Part shown: positions 35,262 through 43,385 of the stretch, one piece after another | How the letters are laid out: every line of letters begins with the position of its first letter | Numbering within the stretch: position 1 is the stretch's first letter | Assembly: GCF_009735585.1 (NCBI RefSeq) | Contig: NZ_VJVW01000002.1 | Span: 248,001 to 312,000 of the forward strand | Direction of reading: 5' to 3' | Length of the DNA stretch: 64,000 nt | Source of the DNA: Christiangramia aestuarii | GTDB taxonomy: Bacteria; Bacteroidota; Bacteroidia; Flavobacteriales; Flavobacteriaceae | Program-made: the position numbers and the translations under genes | Notes under the pieces: generated by a model | Databases searched by the model: none | Told to the model about the DNA's origin: nothing | Seen by the model: only the letters and a program-made list of their open reading frames with translations

Positions 35262-35921
35262 TTAAGCGTGTAAACCACATTCCCTATTAGACAATACCTT
35301 GGTTGGATCAAAGTATTTAAACTCGTTCGGTAGCTTATGTTTCTTTAAATATTCGTCCAGTTTTTCATCGGTCCAGTGGTAAAAAGGACTCACTTTTAAA
35401 AGCCCGTCCTTACTATAGCTTAGGATATCAATACTATCTCTAAATGCGGTTTGTCCTTTTCTTAAATTAGTAAACCATACATCTGGCTGCTGTTGGGCCA
35501 TAGCTCGTTGAAAAGGCTCCAGTTTTACCTGCCTGGTAAATTCTTCATGCAGCGGACTGTTCACATCGGGAATACCTTCATTGAGCGCATCACGGTAAGC
35601 CGCGGTTTGTTTAGGGGTATACAATTTTACGTTTAGGCCCAGTTGCCTGATAACCGCATCGGCATGTTTGTAAGTTTGAGGAGTATTATATCCGGTATCG
35701 CACCATACAACGGTTGTATCTGGCTTCTCACTTACCACCGCATGTAATATCGCCGCTTCATAAGGGCGGAAATTCGTGGTAATCACCGGTTTTTTGCTAT
35801 TTACCAGCACCCATCTTATTACTTCTGAAGGGTCTATCCCCTTTAGCTGGCTGTTTAGAGCTCTTAACTCCTTTGCTGAATACTTTCTCATAATACCTCT
35901 ATTTTCCAAAGTCGCTTCCAT
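35262..35921 (-). CDS. cysH: Phosphoadenylyl-sulfate (PAPS) reductase
   Basis: A 219-residue reductase that makes sulfite. The catalytic cysteine is in the C-terminal ECGLH motif (RECGLHA). VVWCDTGYNTPQTYKHAD holds the substrate loop. The two Cys-Cys pairs that bind a 4Fe-4S cluster in APS reductases are absent, which points to PAPS as substrate, though this cannot be proved from sequence. ATP sulfurylase and APS kinase are not in the window. It has its own promoter downstream of the Rrf2 gene. Confidence 0.93.
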   Translation of the reverse strand: MEATLENRGIMRKYSAKELRALNSQLKGIDPSEVIRWVLVNSKKPVITTNFRPYEAAILHAVVSEKPDTTVVWCDTGYNTPQTYKHADAVIRQLGLNVKLYTPKQTAAYRDALNEGIPDVNSPLHEEFTRQVKLEPFQRAMAQQQPDVWFTNLRKGQTAFRDSIDILSYSKDGLLKVSPFYHWTDEKLDEYLKKHKLPNEFKYFDPTKVLSNRECGLHA

Positions 35922-35944
35922 AAAACTATAATCCTATCGGTTTA

Positions 35945-35965
35945 CTAGGTTTTAAACAAAACTAG
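35945..35965. promoter_or_regulatory. Candidate operator over the cysH promoter
   Basis: CTAG-x-TTT and AAA-x-CTAG half-sites form an imperfect palindrome centred on 35955. It covers the -7 box of the cysH promoter. The Rrf2-family regulator is encoded next door, so it is the obvious candidate binder (inference). Confidence 0.45.
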
Positions 35966-35987
35966 ACTTCGTGCGTTTAAACACCAA
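35957..35987 (-). promoter_or_regulatory. Promoter of cysH
   Basis: On the minus strand TTG (35985-35987), 20 bp, TAGTTTTG (35957-35964), a good Bacteroidetes promoter. Transcription would start about 30 nt before the cysH ATG. Confidence 0.65.
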
Positions 35988-36025
35988 TTATTTCTCTAAT
36001 AAAAATCTTATTTTAACACTTCAAC

Positions 36026-36442
36026 CTATTGCAGGCTCGCAATATCTTCTAAAGTGTTCTCACCAAGTACCTGAAGTGAGGCGTCCCGAACCTGTATCAT
36101 CAGCTTATGAACTGAACAGGTGTTCTCATCCGGGCAATCATCACATTTTTCATAGTAATTAAGGCTTACACAAGGGACCATTGCAATGGGACCTTCCAGG
36201 ACCCGGATCACCGCAGTCATCCTTATTTCACCAGGCTCTTTAATAAGATAATAGCCTCCGCCCTTACCTTTTTTTGAACCCAGGAAACCCGATTTTCTCA
36301 ACTCCAGAAGAATACTTTCCAGAAACTTCTGAGAAATATTCTCACTTTCAGATATTTCTGAAGCCTGGACCGGTTTTCTGTCCTTTTTCCTGGCGATATA
36401 GGCCAGGGCCTTAATTCCGTACTTTGTCTTTTTGGAAAGCAT
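36026..36442 (-). CDS. Rrf2-family transcriptional regulator (CymR/IscR-like)
   Basis: A 138-residue regulator with an N-terminal winged helix (MLSKKTKYGIKALAYIA, then ISQKFLESILLELRKSGF). A Cys cluster CVSLNYYEKCDDCPDENTC (about residues 93-111) has four cysteines, suggesting iron-sulfur or zinc binding as in IscR/NsrR-type members. Its place between metZ and cysH suggests it senses sulfur or cysteine supply, like CymR. It is 34 bp downstream of metZ, so it may be co-transcribed with the methionine genes. Confidence 0.9.
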   Translation of the reverse strand: MLSKKTKYGIKALAYIARKKDRKPVQASEISESENISQKFLESILLELRKSGFLGSKKGKGGGYYLIKEPGEIRMTAVIRVLEGPIAMVPCVSLNYYEKCDDCPDENTCSVHKLMIQVRDASLQVLGENTLEDIASLQ

Positions 36443-36476
36443 GGGACGAATATAAAAATATTTTCACTTGCCTTCC

Positions 36477-37694
36477 TTAATTCTTTAATGCTGTCTTTAA
36501 ATCATTAATAATATCTTCTATATGTTCCAGTCCTACTGAGATCCTTACCAATCCGTCTGTAATTCCCGCTTCCAGGCGTTCATTTTCACTCAGTTTACTA
36601 TGAGTTGTAGAAGCAGGATGCGTCACAATTGTTCGGGTATCTCCCAGGTTGGCCGATCTTGAGCAAAGCTTCAAATTATCGATAAACCTGCGACCCGCAT
36701 CAATTCCTCCTTTTATTTCAAAAGCCACTATATTCCCGCCTAATCTCATTTGTTTTTTCGCCACTTCATATTGTGGATGCGATTTTAGGAAAGGATATTT
36801 CACATTCTGGGTCTGTTCAATTCCTTCCAGGTATTCAGCCACTTTCATTGCATTTTCGCAATGCTTTTCCAAGCGAACTGATAAAGTTTCCAGGCTTTTC
36901 GAAAGTACCCAGGCGTTAAATGGGGAAAGCGCCGGCCCCGTATTTCTACTGAACAAATAGATTTCCCTTACTAGGTCTTCTCTCCCAACGGTAACACCAC
37001 CAAGCACTCTTCCCTGACCGTCGATCAATTTGGTAGCCGAATGTATCACCAGGTCAGCGCCGAATTTAATCGGGTTCTGAATATATGGCGTAGGAAAGCA
37101 ATTATCGATTATCAGAATGAGATCATGCTTTTTTGCAATTTCACCCAGGTGTTCCAGGTCCAGGATATCAACTCCCGGGTTTGTTGGAGACTCCGCAAAA
37201 AGCACTTTGGTTTCAGGTTTTATATAACTTTCAATGGTTTCCGGTTCATTCACATCAAAATAGGAATGCGAAATATTCCACTTCGGAAAATACTTAGTGA
37301 ACAAGCCATGCGTTGAGCCGAAAACAGATCTTGCCGCGACAATATGATCTCCACTATTTAGCAAAGCTGCCAGGGTGGAAAAAACCGCTGCCATTCCTGT
37401 TGCAAAAGCATAACCGGCTTCGGCGCCTTCCATTTTAACGATCTTATCAACGAATTCTGAAGTATTAGGATTGGTGAATCGGCTGTAAATATTACGCTCT
37501 TTCTCTTCGGCAAAACTCGCCCTCATATCTTCAGAATCTTCAAATAAATAACTTGAAGTTAGATACAACGGCACCGAATGCTCCTGAAATTGCGTTCTTT
37601 CACTTTGAGTTCTTACTGCTATCGTTTCAAAATTCTCCTGATAATGTGCGTTACAGTCACTTTTCTCGGTTGCTATGGCTTGTAGGTTTTCCAT
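36477..37694 (-). CDS. metZ: O-acyl-homoserine sulfhydrylase / cystathionine synthase-like (MetZ-type)
   Basis: A 405-residue Cys/Met metabolism PLP enzyme. SVPLYLTSSYLFED and NIYSRFTNPN lie near the N-terminus, the cofactor loop is GMAAVFSTLAALL, and the PLP lysine is in VIHSATKLIDGQGRVLGG. The IDGQGR form is typical of O-succinylhomoserine sulfhydrylase (MetZ). The acyltransferase two genes upstream, however, looks like an acetyltransferase, so the true acyl donor is open. It may incorporate sulfide or cysteine. It is 6 bp downstream of hom. Confidence 0.88.
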   Translation of the reverse strand: MENLQAIATEKSDCNAHYQENFETIAVRTQSERTQFQEHSVPLYLTSSYLFEDSEDMRASFAEEKERNIYSRFTNPNTSEFVDKIVKMEGAEAGYAFATGMAAVFSTLAALLNSGDHIVAARSVFGSTHGLFTKYFPKWNISHSYFDVNEPETIESYIKPETKVLFAESPTNPGVDILDLEHLGEIAKKHDLILIIDNCFPTPYIQNPIKFGADLVIHSATKLIDGQGRVLGGVTVGREDLVREIYLFSRNTGPALSPFNAWVLSKSLETLSVRLEKHCENAMKVAEYLEGIEQTQNVKYPFLKSHPQYEVAKKQMRLGGNIVAFEIKGGIDAGRRFIDNLKLCSRSANLGDTRTIVTHPASTTHSKLSENERLEAGITDGLVRISVGLEHIEDIINDLKTALKN

Positions 37695-37700
37695 TTTATT

Positions 37701-38774
37701 CTAATTTAATCGTTCCGATATTTTTAAAATATCGCCAAATACTCCTCTTGCGGTCACTGCGGTCCCCGCTCCGGCTCCACGAATCACTAAAGGCTGATCT
37801 TTATAGGATTCGGTATAGATCTCAAAAATATTATCGGCGCCCTCTATTTGGCCCAGTGCTGAAGCCTTTGGTTCCCTGATCAGTTTTGCCTCCAGGCTGC
37901 CTTTTTCCACATCCAGTTCTCCAATATATCTAAGCACCTCATCTTTTAGCTGTTTTGATTTATATTTTGCAAAGTGTCCATCTAATTCTGAAATCCTTGA
38001 ATTGAATTCTTCCAGCGTGGTATCACCGTTCAACTGATGGGGAATCAGCGATTCGATTTTCACTTCCTCGAATTCCTTTTTCAATTGTATTTCCCTGGCC
38101 AGGATGAGCAATTTTCTTCCCACGTCCTTTCCGCTAAGGTCTATTCGCGCATCAGGTTCAGTATAGTCAAGAACTCCGGCTTCTTCCAGGACTTTGGAAA
38201 ATTCCTTTTGTTCGCTTGAAAACGTATTGAAAATATAGCTCAGCGAACCAGAGAACACCCCTCTTATCCTGGTGACCTTCTCTCCCGAAAGATGCAAATT
38301 CCTTAAGGTTTCTACTATAGGAAGACCCGCACCCACATTGGTTTCATAAACAAAATTCTTATTGTTCTTTTTCAACACTTTTCTCAGCTTCTCATAAAAC
38401 TCGAAAGACAGTGTATTGGCCACTTTATTTGCCGCGATAATATGACTTCCGGCATTCACCAGGTCGAAATATTTATGCGGAAACTCGTTACTTGCCGTAG
38501 TGTCTATGGAAACGAGGTTTTCAAACTGATGCTTTTTGAAATACTCCTCGACTTCTGAAAAAGAATATTTCCTTGAACTTCTTTTAAAACCGCTATCCCA
38601 ATCAGACTTTATCCCTTTAGGATTCAGAAGCGCATGCGAAGAATCTGCCACAAGGACCAATTTCAGGATTAGGCCGGAAGATTCCTTTAAATGTTCTTCC
38701 GAAGAGGCTAGTTGTTCCAGTAATTTGCTGCCTACCTTACCCGGCCCAAACAGTGCGAGATGTATTGTTTTCAT
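37701..38774 (-). CDS. hom: Homoserine dehydrogenase
   Basis: A 357-residue NAD(P)-dependent enzyme giving homoserine. The N-terminal Rossmann motif is LALFGPGKVGSKLLEQL. Active-site segments are VAANKVANT-type HIIAANKVANTLSF, VYETNVGAGLPIVETL and RIRGVFSGSLSYIFN, and LSGKDVGRKLLILARE. It resembles the dehydrogenase half of ThrA and has no aspartokinase domain. It overlaps the 3' end of the acyltransferase gene by 38 bp, so the two are translationally coupled. Confidence 0.93.
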   Translation of the reverse strand: MKTIHLALFGPGKVGSKLLEQLASSEEHLKESSGLILKLVLVADSSHALLNPKGIKSDWDSGFKRSSRKYSFSEVEEYFKKHQFENLVSIDTTASNEFPHKYFDLVNAGSHIIAANKVANTLSFEFYEKLRKVLKKNNKNFVYETNVGAGLPIVETLRNLHLSGEKVTRIRGVFSGSLSYIFNTFSSEQKEFSKVLEEAGVLDYTEPDARIDLSGKDVGRKLLILAREIQLKKEFEEVKIESLIPHQLNGDTTLEEFNSRISELDGHFAKYKSKQLKDEVLRYIGELDVEKGSLEAKLIREPKASALGQIEGADNIFEIYTESYKDQPLVIRGAGAGTAVTARGVFGDILKISERLN

Positions 38775-39750
38775 TTGCTTGAATAGTTGATTGAAATATT
38801 GGTTTTAAAAATTTATTTAGCTGGTCCGTCTCGATCAAAAAAGCATCGTGGCCATGAATGGACCTGATCTCATGGATGCTGATATTATTCTTTAATAGAG
38901 ACAATTCCACGTAAGAGTTCCAGTTCTCCTCTGCCAGAAAGAACAGGTCAGAATTAACCGTGACTATATGAATATCCCCTTTGATCCTGCTGGCTGCTTC
39001 CAGGTGATTTCCTGTACCATCGCTAATATCAATAGTGGTAAGCAGGTGGTTCATCAGTTTATAAGAAGGAAGCGTAAACCTGTTCTTAAGCTTCTCCCCA
39101 TGATGTAAAAGCCAGTTCTCCACTTCAAATGCCTGGTTTTCCCTGTTCCTTTTACCCTCGAATTTCTGTGCCAGCGATTGTGGAGTTCGGTAAAAGGTCA
39201 TGGCATGCATTCTCGCATCGTGCACCGGGTTGGAGGAATTATTCAGAATATGACCCTGGATCCTGCAATTCGCTACCAGCCAGTCTGTGGATTTGTAATC
39301 ACAGGCGATCGGGATGATGTTCTCAGCAAGCTCAGGCTTCAAAACTGCCAGTTCCCAGGCCAATGCACCACCAATACTCCCACCTATGATGGCAAAAAGT
39401 TTAGTGATATTCAGCTTTTCCAGGGCCTGTGCCTGAATCTCCGCAATATCTCTCAGTCTGAATTCCTTATAATTTTCAAAGAACTGGTCTTCGGGCCCTT
39501 TAAATCCGTTACCAGGAATATTAAAAGCCAGTACACAAAAACGGTTGATATCTATACATTTATTTTTCCCTATTAGCTCCTTCCACCAGCCTTTACTGCC
39601 AGTCACCAGGGAGTTCCCGGTTAGGGCGTGATTTACCAGGATGATGGGAGCCTCTGTAGGTTTTTTTCCGAAGAACTGGTAGCTCAGGTGGATATCCTGC
39701 ACCGTTCCCGCGGAATTTTTAAAATTCTCTATTGTAATCTCTTGAAGCAT
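38737..39750 (-). CDS. metX: Homoserine O-acetyltransferase (alpha/beta hydrolase type)
   Basis: A 337-residue MetX-family protein. The oxyanion/early segment is LVNHALTGNSLVTG (family consensus HALTG), the nucleophile elbow is IGGSIGGALAWEL, and the late catalytic His is in IHGHDAFLIE. It activates homoserine for sulfhydrylation. It lies between metY and hom in one operon. Acetyl versus succinyl specificity cannot be settled by eye. Confidence 0.92.
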   Translation of the reverse strand: MLQEITIENFKNSAGTVQDIHLSYQFFGKKPTEAPIILVNHALTGNSLVTGSKGWWKELIGKNKCIDINRFCVLAFNIPGNGFKGPEDQFFENYKEFRLRDIAEIQAQALEKLNITKLFAIIGGSIGGALAWELAVLKPELAENIIPIACDYKSTDWLVANCRIQGHILNNSSNPVHDARMHAMTFYRTPQSLAQKFEGKRNRENQAFEVENWLLHHGEKLKNRFTLPSYKLMNHLLTTIDISDGTGNHLEAASRIKGDIHIVTVNSDLFFLAEENWNSYVELSLLKNNISIHEIRSIHGHDAFLIETDQLNKFLKPIFQSTIQANENNTSRTVWAG

Positions 39751-39813
39751 TTCTTTTAGTTTAATCCGGGAAAAGCATTTTTCAACTTTCCCCGGATCGA
39801 TTAAAAACCAACA

Positions 39814-41106
39814 TTAAACCAATGATCTCTTTTTAATTTGTGCAAAGGCCTCTTTCAGATCCGACTTAAGATCATCTACATCTTCCAATCCAACAGATAA
39901 CCTGATAAGATCTGGAGTCACTCCGGTTGAGGCCTGTTCCTCCTCGGTTAACTGCTGATGCGTAGTACTCGCCGGATGAATAATCAGCGATTTAGTATCT
40001 CCTATATTTGCAAGTAATGAGAATACTTTAGCTTCATCTACCACGGTTTTCGCAGCTTCATAGCCACCTTTAACGCCGAAGGTTACGAGTCCGCTTTGAC
40101 CTTCTGGAAGATATTCCTTGGCAAGACCATAATATTTGCTGTCCTCTAGTCCCGGGTAATTCACCCATTCCACTTCTTCCTGTTCCTGAAGCCATTTGGC
40201 CAGTTCCAGTGCATTCTTACTATGTTCTTTAATTCTGATCTTTAAAGTTTCCAATCCCTGAATGATCTGGAATGCATTGAACGGACTCAGTGCCGCACCG
40301 TGATCTCTCAATCCTTCAATTCTAACTTTGGCGATAAAGGCAGCTTCCTCTAAGGCTTCGTGGTAAACCAGTCCGTGATAACCAGGAGAAGGCTCGGTGA
40401 ATTCAGGGAATTTTCCATTGGCCCAGTCGAATTTACCGGCATCGATAATTGCGCCACCTAAGGCAGTTCCGTTACCATTGATATATTTCGTTAATGAATG
40501 CAGCACGATATCTGCCCCGTGTTCAATTGGATTGAGTAAATAAGGTGTAGCAACCGTATTATCTACGATGAAGGGAACTTTAAAAGCTTTTGCTTCTTTT
40601 GAAATTCCTTTTAGATCCAGCACATCCAGTTTTGGATTTCCCACAGATTCAGCGAAGAATACTCTGGTATTCTCTTTTGCTGCTTTGGTAAAATTTGTTG
40701 GATCTGTTGGGTCTACGAAGGTGGTGGTGATGCCGAGGCGAGGTAAGGTATTCTTGAAGAGGTTGTAAGTTCCGCCGTAAAGGCTATTTGAAGAAACTAT
40801 ATGATCTCCTGCTTTTAAAAGGGTGAGCAGCGCGGTGCTTGTGGCTGCAGTTCCTGAGGCGGTTACCACGGCTGCGATCCCGCCTTCCAGTGCCGCCAGT
40901 CGCTGTTCCAGGATATCCAGCGTTGGGTTATTGATCCTGGTGTAAATAAATCCTGGCTCGGCCAGCGAGAATAGCGCAGCGGCATGATCGGAATTATTAA
41001 ATACGTAAGAAGTGGACTGGTACAGCGGTACTGCCCTGGTTCCGCCATTTTGTTTTACATCGTGTCCTGCATGTAATGCTTTTGTTGAAAAATTTTTAGT
41101 ACTCAT
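39814..41106 (-). CDS. metY: O-acetylhomoserine sulfhydrylase
   Basis: A 430-residue PLP enzyme that joins sulfide with O-acetylhomoserine to make homocysteine. Landmarks are STKALHAGHD at the N-terminus, PLYQSTSYVFN, RINNPTLDILEQRLAALEGG, VDNTVATPYLLNPIEHGAD and the PLP lysine in VLHSLTKYINGNGTALGG. Length fits MetY and exceeds MetB/MetZ. It is the first structural gene of a four-gene run metY-metX-hom-metZ, preceded by two leader ORFs each with its own terminator. Confidence 0.95.
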   Translation of the reverse strand: MSTKNFSTKALHAGHDVKQNGGTRAVPLYQSTSYVFNNSDHAAALFSLAEPGFIYTRINNPTLDILEQRLAALEGGIAAVVTASGTAATSTALLTLLKAGDHIVSSNSLYGGTYNLFKNTLPRLGITTTFVDPTDPTNFTKAAKENTRVFFAESVGNPKLDVLDLKGISKEAKAFKVPFIVDNTVATPYLLNPIEHGADIVLHSLTKYINGNGTALGGAIIDAGKFDWANGKFPEFTEPSPGYHGLVYHEALEEAAFIAKVRIEGLRDHGAALSPFNAFQIIQGLETLKIRIKEHSKNALELAKWLQEQEEVEWVNYPGLEDSKYYGLAKEYLPEGQSGLVTFGVKGGYEAAKTVVDEAKVFSLLANIGDTKSLIIHPASTTHQQLTEEEQASTGVTPDLIRLSVGLEDVDDLKSDLKEAFAQIKKRSLV

Positions 41107-41138
41107 GATATTGATTTTTAATGTTGATTTATCCCTAA

Positions 41139-41178
41139 TAAAAAAGTCCCCCTGATATGCTATTACCAGGGGGACTTT
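41139..41178 (-). terminator. Second attenuator terminator before metY
   Basis: A 12 bp perfect stem (41143-41154 with 41167-41178; arm AAAGTCCCCCTG) followed on the minus strand by TTTTTT. Its loop and first stem base (plus 41159-41167, GCTATTACC) can pair over 9 bp with leader ORF codons 23-25 (plus 41218-41226, GGCAATAGC), one G-U. Confidence 0.92.
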
Positions 41179-41200
41179 GCGAATTGAACTTTATAACTAA

Positions 41201-41293
41201 TTAAATTCTCCAGTTTTGGCAATAGCGATTCATACGGCGCATACACATCATGCACATACACATAGTCATCATTAGGTTGCCAATTGTTTTCAT
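41201..41293 (-). CDS. Cys/Met-rich leader peptide, proximal to metY
   Basis: A 30-codon ORF (ATG 41291-41293, TAA 41201-41203). Residues 8-18 read Met-Met-Thr-Met-Cys-Met-Cys-Met-Met-Cys-Met; there are 9 Met and 4 Cys in all. The terminator follows 23 bp later. The codons for Tyr24 and Cys25 belong to the segment that can pair with the terminator loop. This is the densest Met/Cys run of the three leaders and is expected to sense tRNA-Met and tRNA-Cys charging. Confidence 0.9.
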   Translation of the reverse strand: MKTIGNLMMTMCMCMMCMRRMNRYCQNWRI

Positions 41294-41310
41294 TAGATCT
41301 CTTCTTTTTT

Positions 41311-41336
41311 AGTCCTCCTGAACTTGGTTCGGGCTG
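41311..41336. repeat. Degenerate copy of the CCTGAAC-type repeat
   Basis: TCCTGAACTTGGTTCGGGCTGA resembles one arm set of the intergenic repeats at 30376 and 32146. It lies between the two leader/terminator units before metY. Confidence 0.45.
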
Positions 41337-41375
41337 AGGTTTGATTTGGGTTTTCCAACTTAAAAATCATGATAT

Positions 41376-41408
41376 AAAAAAAGCCGCTGCGGTTGGCAGC
41401 GGCTTTTT
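41376..41408 (-). terminator. First attenuator terminator before metY
   Basis: AAGCCGCTGC (minus strand, plus 41396-41405) pairs with GCAGCGGCTT around a 5-nt loop and runs into seven T. Its 5' arm contains CGCTGC, complementary to GCAGCG in codons 17-18 of the upstream leader (plus 41444-41449). Confidence 0.92.
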
Positions 41409-41428
41409 GCAATTATATCTTTTCAGTT

Positions 41429-41497
41429 TTATGCAATAGAGTGCGCTGCGGAAGGTTTCCACATCATACACATCATATTACAAATTAGACTGATCAT
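41429..41497 (-). CDS. Cys/Met-rich leader peptide, distal to metY
   Basis: A 22-codon ORF (ATG 41495-41497, TAA 41429-41431). Residues 6-12 read Cys-Asn-Met-Met-Cys-Met-Met. The Ala17-Ala18 codons (GCA GCG) can pair with the terminator's 5' arm over 6 G-C-rich pairs. It is the first of two leader/terminator units in series and lies just after the promoter at 41517-41548. Confidence 0.87.
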   Translation of the reverse strand: MISLICNMMCMMWKPSAAHSIA

Positions 41498-41516
41498 TTT
41501 TTCGTTTTCTGAATTA

Positions 41517-41548
41517 CAAAGATATGCACGGAAATTTTTAATATCCAA
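41517..41548 (-). promoter_or_regulatory. Promoter of the metY leader region
   Basis: On the minus strand TTG (41546-41548), 21 bp, TATCTTTG (41517-41524). It would start the transcript about 10-15 nt before the distal leader ATG. Confidence 0.65.
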
Positions 41549-41648
41549 GCTTTTAGAAAAGAAATGCGAAAATTTATTTTTTAAGCCCTTTATTTTGAAG
41601 TATTTAAAATTTCAATACACCTTTTTTGGTTTTTATTGAAAATATTTT

Positions 41649-41749
41649 GCGTTAGGGATTGAGCGGTTGTTTGAGCTCTCCCGATTTTTCATCGGGAAGC
41701 GAGCAGCGAAAGCCCGGCCCTACCCGCTTAGCGGGGAAGGGCAACGCCC
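41649..41749 (+). repeat. Structured intergenic repeat, copy 2
   Basis: Starts GCGTTAGGGATTGAGCGG, then hairpin CCCGATTTTTCATCGGG, then AGCGAAAGCCCGGCCC, a second small hairpin (CCCGCTTAGCGGGG) and ends GGGCAACGCCC. It is the same element as 25741-25816 in the other orientation, with a longer 3' part. It fills the middle of the 476 bp metY-metK divergent interval. Confidence 0.8.
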
Positions 41750-41796
41750 CGATCAAAAACCCAGTGAACAAATAGGATAAAATGACGTTAAAAGAA

Positions 41797-41826
41797 TTTG
41801 GGATGAACTGAATTTTTATACATTTG
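41797..41826 (+). promoter_or_regulatory. Promoter of metK
   Basis: TTTG (41797-41800), 18 bp, TACATTTG (41819-41826): a near-perfect Bacteroidetes promoter. The transcript would start about 10 nt before the riboswitch candidate, giving a 5' leader of about 140 nt. Confidence 0.75.
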
Positions 41827-41839
41827 TAGCCAAGTTATT

Positions 41840-41905
41840 GAAAGGGATAGATTTGACTGATTGCAACCCTTATACTTCTAAAGTATAGCAAATGCTAAAG
41901 CAGAA
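41840..41905 (+). ncRNA. Candidate SAM-II-like riboswitch before metK
   Basis: P1 is AAGGG (41842-41846) with CCCTT (41867-41871). The loop holds GATTTGACTGATTGCAA, a small hairpin follows (TATACTT/AAGTATA), and the tail is GCAAATGCTAAAGCAG (41888-41903). The loop block ATTTGA...TTGCAACC and the tail GCTAAA resemble the SAM-II consensus, which forms a pseudoknot between loop and tail. The call rests on remembered consensus and context (metK makes SAM), so it is less certain than the S-box. Confidence 0.6.
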
Positions 41906-41973
41906 TGTAGACACACCTCTCTTAGCTCTTCACGTCAAATTTTTCCATTCGTATTAATTAAAAAAGAAATTGA

Positions 41974-43233
41974 ATGGCTTATTTATTTACTTCAGAAAGT
42001 GTTTCTGAAGGGCACCCAGATAAGATTGCAGACCAGATTAGTGACACTCTTTTAGACAATTTTCTAGCCTTTGACGAGGAATCGAAGGTAGCCTGCGAAA
42101 CGCTGGTAACTACCGGACAGGTGGTACTGGCAGGGGAAGTGAGAAGTAATACCTACCTGGACGTTCAGAACATCGCACGAGACGTGATCAATGATATTGG
42201 TTATACCAAAGGCGCCTATAAATTCAGCGGGGATTCCTGCGGGGTGATCTCTCTAATTCATGAACAGTCCCAAGATATTTACCAGGGGGTGGACCGCGGT
42301 AAAAAAGATGAGCAGGGAGCCGGTGACCAGGGAATGATGTTCGGCTACGCGACCAATGAAACTGAAAACTACATGCCTCTGGCACTCGACATCTCCCATA
42401 AGATCCTGATCGAACTCGCGAAATTGCGCCGTGAAGGAAAGGAAATCGATTATTTAAGACCTGATTCCAAAAGTCAGGTAACGATAGAATACAGCGACGA
42501 TAATGTACCTCAGCGCATTGTGGCGATCGTAGTTTCTACACAGCATGATGATTTTGACAAGGACGACGAAAAAATGCTGGCCAAGATCAAAAAAGATATT
42601 ATTGAAATCCTGATCCCTAGAGTGAAAGAACAATTGCCGGAATATGTTCAGAAATTATTCAATGACGATATCGTTTATCACATTAACCCTACCGGGAAAT
42701 TCGTAATTGGTGGGCCTCATGGTGATGCCGGGCTTACCGGAAGAAAGATCATCGTGGATACCTATGGTGGAAAAGGTGCCCACGGAGGTGGTGCATTTTC
42801 TGGAAAAGACCCTTCAAAAGTAGACCGTTCCGCAGCTTATGCTTCAAGGCATATCGCCAAGAATCTTGTTGCTGCTGGAGTAGCTCCTGAAATTCTTGTC
42901 CAGGTATCTTACGCAATTGGAGTGGTTGAACCAACGTCCATTTCGGTTTATACTTACGGAAAGAAGAATGTGGACCTAAGCGACGGAAAGATTGCTGAGA
43001 AAGTAAGAGAGATCTTCGACATGAGACCAGCCGCCATCGAAGACCGACTGAAACTTAGAAACCCGATCTACCGTGAGACCGCGGCTTACGGACATATGGG
43101 AAAAGAACCACGCGTTGAAACCAAGGTTTTTGAGAGTCCCTATAATGGACGCATCACCAAAGAGGTAGAATTGTTCACCTGGGAGAAACTGGATTTTGTG
43201 GATAAGGTAAAAAAGGTTTTCGGGATCGAATAA
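41974..43233 (+). CDS. metK: S-adenosylmethionine synthase
   Basis: A 419-residue enzyme that makes SAM from methionine and ATP. Motifs are [30 protein letters not shown], the P-loop-like [20 protein letters not shown] and DIRDMRPAAI-type [17 protein letters not shown]. Length is slightly over the 384-400 norm, with an insert after the central domain, as seen in Bacteroidetes. It is divergent from the metY operon and ends in a clear terminator. Confidence 0.97.
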   Translation: MAYLFTSESVSEGHPDKIADQISDTLLDNFLAFDEESKVACETLVTTGQVVLAGEVRSNTYLDVQNIARDVINDIGYTKGAYKFSGDSCGVISLIHEQSQDIYQGVDRGKKDEQGAGDQGMMFGYATNETENYMPLALDISHKILIELAKLRREGKEIDYLRPDSKSQVTIEYSDDNVPQRIVAIVVSTQHDDFDKDDEKMLAKIKKDIIEILIPRVKEQLPEYVQKLFNDDIVYHINPTGKFVIGGPHGDAGLTGRKIIVDTYGGKGAHGGGAFSGKDPSKVDRSAAYASRHIAKNLVAAGVAPEILVQVSYAIGVVEPTSISVYTYGKKNVDLSDGKIAEKVREIFDMRPAAIEDRLKLRNPIYRETAAYGHMGKEPRVETKVFESPYNGRITKEVELFTWEKLDFVDKVKKVFGIE

Positions 43234-43257
43234 TCCCAAACCAAATCTTTGAAATAT

Positions 43258-43284
43258 AAAGCCGCTTTTAGAGCGGCTTTTTTT
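43258..43284 (+). terminator. Rho-independent terminator after metK
   Basis: AAAGCCGCT (43258-43266) pairs with AGCGGCTTT (43272-43280), followed by T through 43284. Confidence 0.92.
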
Positions 43285-43385
43285 ATGCTTCTATCCCACC
43301 GCCAGTTTTATCATTTCTTCGGAAAACCTTAACAGCCTGCAGCTCTTATAATCCTTATTTTTAAAATTCACCAAGCCATCTTCGT

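Noticed and set aside
41293-41370. A 25-codon minus-strand ORF whose stop overlaps the ATG of the second metY leader (TAATG)
   Set aside because: It has no run of regulatory codons and lies on a degenerate repeat. Coupling to the leader is possible but there is no evidence it is translated.
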